This document shows positions 9,151 to 17,338 of a stretch of DNA of 64,000 bases, in pieces. The translations under genes were made by a program, and so were the position numbers. This DNA comes from Pseudomonas sp. C1C7 (GTDB lineage Bacteria > Pseudomonadota > Gammaproteobacteria > Pseudomonadales > Pseudomonadaceae), in the NCBI RefSeq assembly GCF_013359595.1, contig NZ_JABFMP010000032.1, positions 17,334-81,333 on the forward strand, in the 5' to 3' direction. Positions within the stretch are counted from its first letter, which is position 1; each line of letters opens with the position of its first letter. The notes under the pieces were generated by a model. The model saw only the letters and a program-made list of their open reading frames with translations. It was not told the DNA's origin and made no database searches.

Positions 9151-9522
9151 ATGACTTACACACAATTGCTGGTCGCCAGCAGCCTTCTGCTGGCCGCCCC
9201 TCTGACATTCGCCCAGGGTGACGTTACTCAAGGCAAAGCGCTTTTCAGCACCCAATGCGGCTTCTGCCACAGCCCGGACGCGGGCAAGAACCTGATGGGG
9301 CCGAGCCTGCACGGCGTGTTCGACCGCAACAGCGCCCAGGCCCCCGCCTTCACCTATTCCGCCGCCCTGAAAGGCGCCGGGCTGAAATGGAACGACGCCA
9401 ACCTGGACAAGTGGCTGACAAACCCCGCCAGCCTGGTGCCTGGCAACATGATGATGTTTCCGGGTCAGGCCGATGCGCAGAGTCGCCAGCACCTCATCGC
9501 CTATCTGAAGAGTCTGCACTAA
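9151..9522 (+). CDS. Additional class I cytochrome c
   Basis: A 123-residue exported monoheme cytochrome. The signal peptide (residues 1-21, ending TFAQ) is followed by CGFCH at 36-40. MGPSLHGVF and a Met cluster at 100-102 (PGNMMMFPG) give the usual c2/c550-type fold with Met as sixth ligand. It follows pchF by 58 bases in the same direction. It probably carries electrons from the flavocytochrome complex towards a terminal oxidase, the role played by azurin or cytochromes in related clusters. This is context-based inference. Confidence 0.85.
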   Translation: MTYTQLLVASSLLLAAPLTFAQGDVTQGKALFSTQCGFCHSPDAGKNLMGPSLHGVFDRNSAQAPAFTYSAALKGAGLKWNDANLDKWLTNPASLVPGNMMMFPGQADAQSRQHLIAYLKSLH

Positions 9523-9556
9523 CCCAAATACGCTCCTACAGGGGGCATTCGCCAAC

Positions 9557-9653
9557 TGTGGGAGCCTGCTCGCGATAAATGTCCTGACGACGCGCTCCAT
9601 CAGACAGCCCGCGTCATCGTTGACCACCATCGCGAGCAGGCTCGCTCCCACAG
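9557..9653. repeat. Inverted pair of REP-like elements
   Basis: TGTGGGAGCCTGCTCGCGAT at 9557-9576 is repeated in inverted form at 9629-9653. The pair forms a BIME-like long hairpin between the convergent cytochrome and HAD genes, where it may protect mRNA 3' ends or stop transcription. Confidence 0.75.
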
Positions 9654-9671
9654 GTTTTATGTGTCGGCAAT

Positions 9672-10274
9672 TCAGCTTGCGTAGGCTATGCCCTGCTGAC
9701 GAGCCACCACCGCCTGGACCTCAGCCACCGAATCCAGAACTCGCTGTGCCCAGCTCGCATCATCCGGACGCACGACCACGACCCGAAATCCGTGGTCATG
9801 CCCCTCGGCTTTTACCCCTTCGGAATCATCGACATGCAGGTCGATATCGAACGCTGTCGGAAGCTTCGAAGGAGAGTTCACCATCCCCCGCTCGGTCAGG
9901 GCCTGGTTATGCCGAACACTGTTGACCACGCCGTCGACGTGGATTCCGTACAGCAACAGCCAGCGCCTGATGTAGGCCGGTGTGCGACCGGACGAGGTGT
10001 AGACCCAGATGCTGCAGCCCTGGCGACGCAACTCGCGGGTCAAAGAGCGTGTTCCGATGCGCAGCGGTTCGCCCAGCCAGCGATGCACGAAATCCGGCAT
10101 CGGGCCTGGCTCGACGTCGCTGTGGTGCGGCAGGCAGGCCAGGGTGTCGTCGATATCAAACGAAACCCGAATGCGCTGACGTCTGAACATCTGCGGCGCG
10201 ATACAATCTTTCATTGCCTGCCATGCCTGATCCGTGATTTCCCGGCATTTTTCGAGCATTGGGTAGGTATTCAT
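9672..10274 (-). CDS. HAD-superfamily phosphatase-like protein
   Basis: A 200-residue haloacid-dehalogenase fold protein. Motif I is FDIDDTL, with the nucleophile Asp40 and acid/base Asp42. Motif II is VYTSSGR. A Lys in SPSKLPTAF suits motif III, and HVDDSEGV gives the acidic motif IV. All four catalytic elements are therefore present, so a small-molecule or protein phosphatase is likely; the substrate is unknown. The ATG at 10274 overlaps the TGA of the upstream Fic-like gene by one base (TGATG), which implies translational coupling. GGGAGGCGCTTG is a good ribosome binding site. The pairing with a Fic-like protein suggests that the two act in one process. Confidence 0.85.
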   Translation of the reverse strand: MNTYPMLEKCREITDQAWQAMKDCIAPQMFRRQRIRVSFDIDDTLACLPHHSDVEPGPMPDFVHRWLGEPLRIGTRSLTRELRRQGCSIWVYTSSGRTPAYIRRWLLLYGIHVDGVVNSVRHNQALTERGMVNSPSKLPTAFDIDLHVDDSEGVKAEGHDHGFRVVVVRPDDASWAQRVLDSVAEVQAVVARQQGIAYAS

Positions 10275-10972
10275 CAAGCGCCTCCCTGATAGGCAGGAGA
10301 GAGTTTTCTGCTCAGGAAAAACCGCTTCGGATCCGGAGACTGCTCTTCGAGGAAAGCTGCGTATTTCTTCTTGATCTTGGGCAATTCAAATAACGCCTTG
10401 ACGCCATGCTTGGCGGAGTTTCGGATGACCGACGAGGGATTGAAGTAACCCTTGGCATTGTCCAGGGTCAGTACGAACGGAGGCAGCCCGGCGCGCATCA
10501 GCAGGTAGCTGACGATGAGCGAGCCGCTGCGATTGTTGCCTTCGATGAACAGCTGCGGTTTGCTGAGAATCCGCACATAGACACCGGCCGCACGCTTCCA
10601 GGGCGATTCGCCGTGATGGGCGCTGTACCAGTTGAACAGGCTCTTGATGCCACCTTCCACGTCGTTGAAAAAGTGCGCCTCGGTGGCCGCCAGGTGTGGC
10701 GCGAATTCCAGTCGGCGAACAGGGTCTCGGCCGCACAGAACGGTGGCATTGATTTCCAGCATCAGATTCAGTTGCTGCAAATCGAACAGGTCGACACCCC
10801 GTGCGACGTAGTCGTCGATCAGGGCGTAGCCCTCCACCACATTCATCAGTACTTCGTCGGTGAAGGGATCACGGGGCTCGGTGAAGTGTTCGCTCAGTTC
10901 AGCGAAGCGATACTGCACCTCACGCAGGGCGCGCTCAATCGCGGGCAAATCAAGACGACGCGGTGCAGACAT
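10274..10972 (-). CDS. Fic/Doc-fold protein with altered active-site motif
   Basis: A 232-residue protein with a Fic-like core. The Fic signature HxFx[D/E]GNxRxxR appears as QLFIEGNNRSGS (residues 140-151 counted from the ATG at 10972). The F, E, G, N and R positions are kept, but the catalytic His is Gln and the last Arg is Ser. Canonical AMP transfer needs that His, so the protein may be inactive as an AMPylator, use a different chemistry, or bind nucleotide only. The rest is helical, as in Fic proteins. A TTG six bases earlier is a weaker start. It forms a coupled pair with the HAD gene and lies downstream of the pst terminator. Confidence 0.72.
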   Translation of the reverse strand: MSAPRRLDLPAIERALREVQYRFAELSEHFTEPRDPFTDEVLMNVVEGYALIDDYVARGVDLFDLQQLNLMLEINATVLCGRDPVRRLEFAPHLAATEAHFFNDVEGGIKSLFNWYSAHHGESPWKRAAGVYVRILSKPQLFIEGNNRSGSLIVSYLLMRAGLPPFVLTLDNAKGYFNPSSVIRNSAKHGVKALFELPKIKKKYAAFLEEQSPDPKRFFLSRKLSPAYQGGA

Positions 10973-11017
10973 TGGCAAACCTGAAAAAAGTGTGAGACGA
11001 AGACAACCCTATGGACG

Positions 11018-11053
11018 AAAAAACCGTATAGCCGCGAGCGGTATACGGTTTTT
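11018..11053. terminator. Bidirectional intrinsic terminator after pstB
   Basis: AAAAAACCGTATA (11018-11030) pairs with TATACGGTTTTT (11042-11053) around an 11-base loop. It has A- and T-runs on both sides, so it can act on either strand. It lies 15 bases past the pstB stop and separates the pst operon from the Fic/HAD pair on the same strand. Confidence 0.85.
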
Positions 11054-11067
11054 GACGCACGTTCGGT

Positions 11068-11886
11068 TTAGCTGAACTTGCCGCTGATGTAATCCTCGGT
11101 CATCTGCTCGCGCGGGCTGCCGAAAATCTGCGTGGTCGCCCCCATCTCCACCAGATAGCCGGTGCGTGTTCCCTGGGAAATATCCACCGAGAAGAAAGCC
11201 GTGGTGTCGGCGACACGGATGGCCTGCTGCATGTTGTGGGTCACCAGGGCGATGGTGTAGTCCTTCTTCAACTCGACCATCAACTCCTCGACGCGGCGAG
11301 TGGCGATCGGGTCGAGTGCCGAGCACGGTTCATCCAGCAACAGGACTTCAGGCTCGGTGGCGATGGCGCGAGCGATACACAGGCGCTGCTGTTGGCCACC
11401 GGAGAGGGACAGACCGCTGACCTTGAGCTTGTCCTTGACCTCATCCCACAGTGCGGCGCCCTGCAGGGCGTGCTTGACGCGGTCGCCCAGATCGCCCTTG
11501 TAGCGATTCAGGCGCAGGCCGAAAGCGACGTTGTCGAAGATGCTCATCGAGAACGGGTTCGGCTGCTGGAACACCATGCCGATGTAGCGACGCACGACCA
11601 CCGGATCCACGCCCTTGCCGTAAACGTCCTGCCCGAGGAAATGTACATGGCCGTCGAAGCGAAAGCCCCTCACCAGGTCATTCATCCGGTTCAGGCTGCG
11701 CAGCACGGTACTCTTGCCGCAGCCCGAAGGACCGATGAAGCCGGTGATCTTGTTCTTTTCGATCGGCACGTGGCTATCACGTACCGCCAGGAAGTTGCCG
11801 TAGAAAATCTTGTCCAGTTTGCAGTCCATGACCACCGGAGACTTGGTCTCGACAGGGGCGATTTTTTGCGCAGATAGAGTGTTCAC
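11068..11886 (-). CDS. pstB: Phosphate ABC transporter ATP-binding protein
   Basis: A 272-residue cytoplasmic ATPase of the high-affinity phosphate importer. Walker A GPSGCGKST, the Q-loop FQQPNPF, signature LSGGQQQR and Walker B VLLLDEPCSALD are all intact. MVFQQPNPFSMSIFDNVAFGLR is characteristic of PstB. Last gene of a pstSCAB operon, followed by a terminator instead of phoU. Confidence 0.96.
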   Translation of the reverse strand: MNTLSAQKIAPVETKSPVVMDCKLDKIFYGNFLAVRDSHVPIEKNKITGFIGPSGCGKSTVLRSLNRMNDLVRGFRFDGHVHFLGQDVYGKGVDPVVVRRYIGMVFQQPNPFSMSIFDNVAFGLRLNRYKGDLGDRVKHALQGAALWDEVKDKLKVSGLSLSGGQQQRLCIARAIATEPEVLLLDEPCSALDPIATRRVEELMVELKKDYTIALVTHNMQQAIRVADTTAFFSVDISQGTRTGYLVEMGATTQIFGSPREQMTEDYISGKFS

Positions 11887-11905
11887 GATTCAGATGCTCC
11901 CGCTC

Positions 11906-12802
11906 TTAAAACTTTGGTTTGCCGAAAATACGGCTGACGACGTTCACGATCAGTACGATCATCACCAGCACCAGCGAAGCCGCCCATGCGAGCTCAAGCT
12001 GGTTGTCGAAAGGCATGCCGGAAAAGTTGTAGATCAGCACGGAAAGCGAAGCCGTCGGGTTCATCATCGACAGGCTGCCTTCGTGGTAGATCCAGTAGTT
12101 GCTGAACAGCGCGGTAAACAGTAACGGCGCGGTTTCGCCCGCTGCGCGCGCCACGGCCAGCATGACGCCGGTCAGGATCGCCGGCAGGCCGGTTGGCAGG
12201 ACGATTTTCCAGATCACTTGCGAGCGCGTGCAGCCCATGCCGTAGGCGGCATCCTTCATGATCTTGGGCACCATCTTCATCGACTCTTCAGCCGTCAGCA
12301 CGACGATCGGCAGCATCAAAACTGCCAGTGCCACGCCACCTGCCGGTGCCGAGTAGGTGCCCGTGGTCACGACCACCAGGGCGTAGGCGAAAACACCCGC
12401 CAGAATGGAAGGCAGCCCGGTGAGCATCTTGGCGGCGAAGCGCGCGGCGTTCGCCAGCTTGCTGTCCGGCCCCAGCTCAGCCAGGAAGACGGCGGCCATG
12501 ATGCCGACCGGCACCGCGATGGCGGCCGCGATACCGACCATGACGAAAGTACCGGCCAGGGCGTTGCCGAAGCCACCGCCCGTCTCGAAGCCGGTCGGCG
12601 GCAGTTCAGTGAAGACTTCAAGGCTCAGGCGAGCACCACCACGGGTGATCAGCATGTAGAGCACTGAAAACAGCGGCACACTGGCCACCACAGCGAGAAG
12701 CCAGACCAGCGTGGTCAATACCAGGCTGCGCAGCGCGCGGCCTTCGAACCTGCGTTGCAGGCTCGGTGCAGCGGAAATGGAAGCAGTGAGGTCAGTCATC
12801 AT
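11906..12802 (-). CDS. pstA: Phosphate ABC transporter permease PstA
   Basis: A 298-residue inner-membrane permease with about six hydrophobic segments and the EAA-type loop near YGMGCTRSQVIWKIVLP. The conserved PstA features LPSILAGVFAYALVV and RAAGETAPLLFTA are present. Its ATG at 12802 overlaps the pstC stop by four bases (ATGA). At under 300 residues it is the compact E. coli-like form, unlike the much longer PstA of the main Pseudomonas pst-phoU locus. Confidence 0.95.
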   Translation of the reverse strand: MMTDLTASISAAPSLQRRFEGRALRSLVLTTLVWLLAVVASVPLFSVLYMLITRGGARLSLEVFTELPPTGFETGGGFGNALAGTFVMVGIAAAIAVPVGIMAAVFLAELGPDSKLANAARFAAKMLTGLPSILAGVFAYALVVVTTGTYSAPAGGVALAVLMLPIVVLTAEESMKMVPKIMKDAAYGMGCTRSQVIWKIVLPTGLPAILTGVMLAVARAAGETAPLLFTALFSNYWIYHEGSLSMMNPTASLSVLIYNFSGMPFDNQLELAWAASLVLVMIVLIVNVVSRIFGKPKF

Positions 12803-13764
12803 TTGTTCCCCCGCTGGGCGTAGAGCATGATCATGGAACCGATGACATTCACCAGCAGCGTGATGAACATCAGCACCAGCGCGGCGTACATCAGAACCTC
12901 TACTTCGTTCGGCCCCGCTTCCGGGAAGTTCAGCGCCAGCAAGGCGGCCAGCGTGTTGGCCGGTGCAAACAGAGAGAGGGAAATGTTGTTCGCGTTGCCT
13001 ACCAGCATGGCCAAGGCCATGGTTTCACCCAGTGCGCGGCCCAGGCCCAGCACCAGCGAGCCGAAGATACCGGTGGCAGCGGATGGCACCATCACTTTCA
13101 GAATCGCTTCCCAGTGGGTGGTACCCATGCCGTAAGCGGCCTGCTTGGTTTTCATCGGTACGCCGGTCAGCGCATCCTGCGAAACGGCGGCAATGGTCGG
13201 CAGAATCATGATGGCCAGCACCAGCGCGGCAGGCAGCAAACCTGGCCCGCTCAACGAGGTGCCGAAAAAGGGAATCCAGCCGAGCTCGGTGTTCAGCCAT
13301 GTCGTCAGGGGACGAATGGCCGGGATCACCACGTAGATCCCCCACAGGCCGTAAACCACGCTAGGGATGGCGGCGAGCAGTTCGACGATGGTGCGGAAGA
13401 TGGCCGCCAGTTTGGCGGGCAGAAAATCCTGGGTCAGGAAGATCGCCATGCTGACGCCGAAGATGCCGGCGATGAGCAATGCGATCAGTGCACTGTAAAG
13501 CGTTCCCCAGATCGCAGGCAGAATGCCGTACTTGCCCTGGTTGACGTCCCAGACGGAACCCAAAAGAACGTCCAGGCCATGTTTTTCCATGCCCGGAACG
13601 GCCTTGCGGCCCACTTCGAATACAAGGGCGAATACCAACACCAGAATCAGGACCACACCTACGCGCGCAATCGCGCGGAAGGTCCGATCCACCAGGAAGT
13701 CCTTCGCGGAAGGCGGTTGGCACGCAGAGTCCGGGTTAACCGGTACGACAAAAGGCTGGGTCAT
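12799..13764 (-). CDS. pstC: Phosphate ABC transporter permease PstC
   Basis: A 321-residue permease with six or more hydrophobic segments. IPSVVYGLWGIYVV, YGMGTTHWEAILKVMVPSA and GRALGETMALAMLVGN are PstC family signatures. It is translationally coupled to pstA. Like its partner it is the short form (about 320 residues against more than 600 in the principal Pseudomonas operon), so this is probably a second phosphate importer. Confidence 0.95.
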   Translation of the reverse strand: MTQPFVVPVNPDSACQPPSAKDFLVDRTFRAIARVGVVLILVLVFALVFEVGRKAVPGMEKHGLDVLLGSVWDVNQGKYGILPAIWGTLYSALIALLIAGIFGVSMAIFLTQDFLPAKLAAIFRTIVELLAAIPSVVYGLWGIYVVIPAIRPLTTWLNTELGWIPFFGTSLSGPGLLPAALVLAIMILPTIAAVSQDALTGVPMKTKQAAYGMGTTHWEAILKVMVPSAATGIFGSLVLGLGRALGETMALAMLVGNANNISLSLFAPANTLAALLALNFPEAGPNEVEVLMYAALVLMFITLLVNVIGSMIMLYAQRGNK

Positions 13765-13837
13765 GGGTGTATTCCGGAACAGGTGAAAATCTCATCCGGC
13801 GCGCCTGCAGCGCACGCCGGATGAAGACTCGCGAGTG

Positions 13838-14869
13838 TTACTGGATGTTGGCCGAAGCTTTGCGAACCTGATCGACGACCGACTGCGGGAGCGGGATGTA
13901 GCCCATCGAGTCGGCAATCTTCTGACCTTCGGTCAGGCTGTACTCAACCATTTCACGCATGGCCTTGGCCTTGGCCGGGCTCTCGTTCTGCTTGCGGAAG
14001 ATCATCCAGGTGTAGGAAGTGATCGGGTACGACTTGGCGCCGTCCGGATCAGGCAACCAGGCCACCAGGTTTTCCGGGAACTTCACCGCGTTCAGAGCTT
14101 CGGCACCGCTTTGTGCGTTAGGCACAACGTACTGACCGGCTTTGTTCTGCAACTCGGCGAAGTCGACCTTGGCCAGCTTGGCGAAGCCGTACTCGATGTA
14201 GCCAATGGCACCAGGGGTCTGACGTACGGTAGCGGTCACGCCGTCGTTTTTAGGCGACTTGATGAACTTGTCGCTGGCCGGCCAGTTGACGGTGTTGCCT
14301 TCGCCCAACGCGGTCTTGAATTCCGGATTGATGGTCGACATGTGCTTGGTGAACACCGCGGTGGTACCGCTGGAGTCTGCACGTACGACAACAGTGATCG
14401 GCAGTGCCGGCAGCTTCAGCTCCGGGTTGGCGGCAACGATCTGCGGATCGTTCCACTGGGTGATCTTGCCCAGGAAAATGTTGGAGTAAACGTCGCGAGG
14501 CAGTTTCAGGCCTTTAGGGCTGCCTGGCAGGTTGTAGGCCAGCACGATTTCGCCCGCGGTCATCGGCAGCAATTGCACGCCTTCGGCAACCTTGGCGATG
14601 TCCTCGTCTTTCATGGCCGAGTCGCTGGCCGCGAAATCGACGGTTTTGTTCAGAAAGTCCTGTACGCCCGCACCGCTACCCTTCGATTGGTAATCAACGG
14701 TGACGCCAGCGGTTTTCTTGCTGAAATCCTTGAACCAGGTCAGGTAGATAGGAGCCGGAAAACTGGCGCCAGAACCTGTCAGGCGGACGCTTTCTTCAGC
14801 AAAAGACACTGATGTGGCGCAGATAGAAACGGTAAGAGCGAGCGCAGCGGACTTAACAAAACTTTTCAT
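13838..14869 (-). CDS. pstS: Periplasmic phosphate-binding protein PstS
   Basis: A 343-residue binding protein with a Sec signal peptide (MKSFVKSAALALTVSICATSVSFAEE). LTGSGASFPAPIYLTWF at the mature N-terminus, VRADSSGTTAVFTKH and ETPGAIGYIEYGFA-type segments form the phosphate site of the PstS family. I start at the ATG at 14869, which has AAGGAATG in front and begins the signal peptide; the longer in-frame reading adds 11 residues without a leader. A Pho box lies 48 bases upstream. Confidence 0.95.
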   Translation of the reverse strand: MKSFVKSAALALTVSICATSVSFAEESVRLTGSGASFPAPIYLTWFKDFSKKTAGVTVDYQSKGSGAGVQDFLNKTVDFAASDSAMKDEDIAKVAEGVQLLPMTAGEIVLAYNLPGSPKGLKLPRDVYSNIFLGKITQWNDPQIVAANPELKLPALPITVVVRADSSGTTAVFTKHMSTINPEFKTALGEGNTVNWPASDKFIKSPKNDGVTATVRQTPGAIGYIEYGFAKLAKVDFAELQNKAGQYVVPNAQSGAEALNAVKFPENLVAWLPDPDGAKSYPITSYTWMIFRKQNESPAKAKAMREMVEYSLTEGQKIADSMGYIPLPQSVVDQVRKASANIQ

Positions 14870-14916
14870 GAACGGCATTCCTTTTGAGAGCGGCTGCCGC
14901 ACTGTGAACCAGTTAT

Positions 14917-14934
14917 ATGAAAAATTTATGACAG
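14917..14934 (-). promoter_or_regulatory. Pho box (PhoB site) upstream of pstS
   Basis: Read on the minus strand, CTGTCATAAATTTTTCAT: a perfect CTGTCAT half-site (14928-14934), a 4-base AT-rich spacer and a second TTTTCAT half-site (5 of 7 matches). This is the standard 18-bp PhoB arrangement, so phosphate-starvation control of the operon is expected. Confidence 0.85.
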
Positions 14935-14999
14935 TCGGGTGGCAAAAAGGTGGCTTGTTGATTCCTCAGGCCATTTCCCACGGATTTCCACGCCCTCTT

Positions 15000-15240
15000 T
15001 GTAGGAGCGAGCTTGCTCGCGATGCGGGTCTGGATGCTGCGGGGCATCAGATGGCCAGCGTCATCGTTGACCACCCTCGCGAGCAGGCTCGCTCCCACAG
15101 TTTCAGGTGTTGGCTGCAATATTCGCTAACAACTCAACTCCTGTAGGAGTGAGGCTTGCTGAAGACATTGTGGTGAGGGGATTTAGCGAAACGTCGCACC
15201 GCCCCGTTGGGCTGCGAAGCGGCCCCAAAATCGGGCACCG
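15000..15240. repeat. Cluster of REP-like repeats
   Basis: An inverted pair (TGTAGGAGCGAGCTTGCTCGCGATG from 15000; TCGCGAGCAGGCTCGCTCCCACAG at 15077-15100) is followed by a partial third copy near 15141 and a GTGAGGGGATTTAGC...GGGCTGCGAAGCGGCCCCA element at 15174-15229. The stretch between pstS and the DJ-1 gene otherwise holds only the pstS promoter region. Confidence 0.7.
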
Positions 15241-15270
15241 CCGTCTTTCAGTTACACCGCTTGGGCAGCG

Positions 15271-16104
15271 TTACTTCTTCAACTTCGCCAGCATGGCCAC
15301 GGCGACTGCCTTGGCCGACTGCGGATTCTGGCCGGAAATCACTTCGCGGTCCTCGATCACGTGCTCGCTCCATGGCTTGGCTTCGGAGAAGTTGGCACCG
15401 GCTGCCGTCAGGCCATCCTGCGGGAACAGTTTCATGTGGCCGCCGCCGAGGAAACCTTTGGCCTGCTCTTCTTCCGCGTCGGTGAAGGCGGTGACGTTGT
15501 AGCCCTTGTAAATCCAGTTGGCGGGGGCTGCCGGCTGCTTGCCCGATTCCAGCGCGGAGACAAAACCACGGGCGTCGGGGATCGCCGACAACATGGCGAT
15601 GGTGCCATGGCAGGTAAAGCCGGTGACTTTGCCTTTTTCATGGAAGTTGCTCAGCAGTTGACCCAGTTGCTTGTCCTTGAGCAGGTCCTGCATCGGGATA
15701 TGGCCGCCCGGCACGAACACGGCGTCGAACTTGTCGTAGCCGATTTTCTGAACCTGCGCGAAGCTGATTGCCGGCGAGCCGTTTTTCGAGGTCAGCTTCA
15801 GCGTGTCCAGCAGCGCGAGGCTTTCCTGACGGGCCTTTTCATCGCCGCCCCAGAAGTTCACATCGTTGGATTTCTGGTCCGCGGTTGGCGCCTTGCCGCT
15901 CGGGGTGGCAAATACCACGGTCTGCCCCGCCTCGATGAAGGTCTGCACCGGTTGCATCAGTTCGTTGAGGAAGAAACCGGTTTGCATGACCTTGCCGTCC
16001 TTGAGGTCCAGTTGATCCTGGTCCGACAGGACAACCAATACCGTACCGGCGTTGGCGTAGCTGGCAGCAGCGGTTAACAGAGCGGCAATAATGGTTTTTT
16101 TCAC
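15271..16104 (-). CDS. Exported DJ-1/PfpI (type 1 glutamine amidotransferase-like) protein
   Basis: A 277-residue DJ-1/ThiJ/PfpI superfamily protein. The nucleophile-elbow cysteine is in GFTCHGTIAML, and VFVPGGHIPMQDL is the usual preceding strand-loop. The N-terminus MKKTIIAALLTAAASYANAG is a Sec signal peptide, so it is probably periplasmic, which is unusual since most members are cytoplasmic. Members act as chaperones, glyoxalases or deglycases; which applies here cannot be told. A small inverted repeat, ATTAC-GCAGA-GTAAT (16189-16203), about 85 bases upstream of the start is a possible operator. Confidence 0.85.
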   Translation of the reverse strand: MKKTIIAALLTAAASYANAGTVLVVLSDQDQLDLKDGKVMQTGFFLNELMQPVQTFIEAGQTVVFATPSGKAPTADQKSNDVNFWGGDEKARQESLALLDTLKLTSKNGSPAISFAQVQKIGYDKFDAVFVPGGHIPMQDLLKDKQLGQLLSNFHEKGKVTGFTCHGTIAMLSAIPDARGFVSALESGKQPAAPANWIYKGYNVTAFTDAEEEQAKGFLGGGHMKLFPQDGLTAAGANFSEAKPWSEHVIEDREVISGQNPQSAKAVAVAMLAKLKK

Positions 16105-16261
16105 GTGTTACTCCAGTAGTGATGGTTGGATGAATCCATCTTATTACCAGAGCAAAAAGCGATAGAGCCCCTGAATTGAATTTCACTTATTACGCAGAGT
16201 AATCAATAGCCGAGCCTTACTGCCGCTGCAGCTTTCTCGGCGCAAACTCAGGAGCATCGCT

Positions 16262-17239
16262 TCATGATTGTTCTCCCGTCACCTGTGGTTTGCCCTTCGT
16301 CAACGTCAGACTCAACAGCACCGAAATCAATATGATGCCGCCGACTATGCTCAGCGACCATTGGACCGGCATGTGCCACCACGGCGCGACCAGCATCTTG
16401 CCGCCGATGAACACCAGCACGATGGACAGGCCATATTTGAGCAAATGGAAGCGGTAGGCCATGTCGGCAAGCAGAAAATACAGTGCGCGCAGGCCCATGA
16501 TGGCGAAGATGTTGGAGGTGAAAATGATGAAGGGGTCAGTGGTGACGGCGAAGATCGCCGGGATGCTATCGACCGCGAAGACCAAGTCGCTGGCCTCGAT
16601 CAGTACCAGCACCAGGAACATCGGCGTCGCCCAGCGCAGGCCGTCCAGACGCACGAAAAAGCGCTCGCCATGAAAGCCGTCCGTGATGCGAAGGTGGCTG
16701 CGCAGCCAACGCAGCAGAGGGTTCTTTCCAAGGTCTGGCTGCTGATTGGCGAAGATCAGCATCTTGATGCCGGTGATGACGAGGAACGCACCAAAGACAT
16801 AGAGTAACCAGGCAAACTCCCGCACCAGCCAGACACCCGCAAAGATCATCCCTGCGCGCATGATGATGGCGCCGAGCACGCCATAGAGCAGCACACGGCG
16901 TTGCAACTCCGGCGGCACGGCGAAATAACCGAAGATCATCACGAAAACGAACATGTTGTCGATCGACAGCGATTGCTCGATCAGGTAGCCGGTGAGGAAT
17001 TCGAGCGTTGTACGTTGGGCCACTTCGGCGCCGAACATGCTGCTCAGATACCACCAGAGCAGGGCCGCGAAGACCAGTGCCAAACTGATCCAGGCGATGA
17101 CCCAGGCCAGCGCTTCTCGCACCGAAACACGATGCGCCTTGCGTCCCCCGAAGACGAACAGATCGAGCGCCAGCATGGCCAGGACAAACACGATGAAGGC
17201 GGCCCACATCCAGGGTTGGCCAACGCTGATGGCAGTCAT
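16262..17239 (-). CDS. TerC-family integral membrane protein
   Basis: A 325-residue membrane protein with seven or more hydrophobic helices. EASDLVFAVDSIPAIFAVTTDPFI, SLSIDNMFVFVMIF and MGLRALYFLLA are the TerC/Alx signatures, whose acidic intramembrane residues are linked to metal (Mn) export or redox balance. GGAGATAG precedes the ATG at 17239. E. coli alx has a pH/Mn-responsive leader; I looked for a similar structured leader in the ~100 bases upstream and saw none. Orientation matches the genes around it, but no operon partner is evident. Confidence 0.9.
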   Translation of the reverse strand: MTAISVGQPWMWAAFIVFVLAMLALDLFVFGGRKAHRVSVREALAWVIAWISLALVFAALLWWYLSSMFGAEVAQRTTLEFLTGYLIEQSLSIDNMFVFVMIFGYFAVPPELQRRVLLYGVLGAIIMRAGMIFAGVWLVREFAWLLYVFGAFLVITGIKMLIFANQQPDLGKNPLLRWLRSHLRITDGFHGERFFVRLDGLRWATPMFLVLVLIEASDLVFAVDSIPAIFAVTTDPFIIFTSNIFAIMGLRALYFLLADMAYRFHLLKYGLSIVLVFIGGKMLVAPWWHMPVQWSLSIVGGIILISVLLSLTLTKGKPQVTGEQS

Positions 17240-17338
17240 TCTCTATCTCCGCATGACGCAGCAATAGGCTGGAGAAGTCATGCTAACGATCCTGTTTCAT
17301 CAACAAAAATCGTTTATTCGTTGCGAATAGTTCGTTTT

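Noticed and set aside
17240..17338. A pH/Mn-responsive leader (yybP-ykoY type) before the TerC-family gene
   Set aside because: No conserved motif or stable stem could be recognised in the short AT-rich leader.
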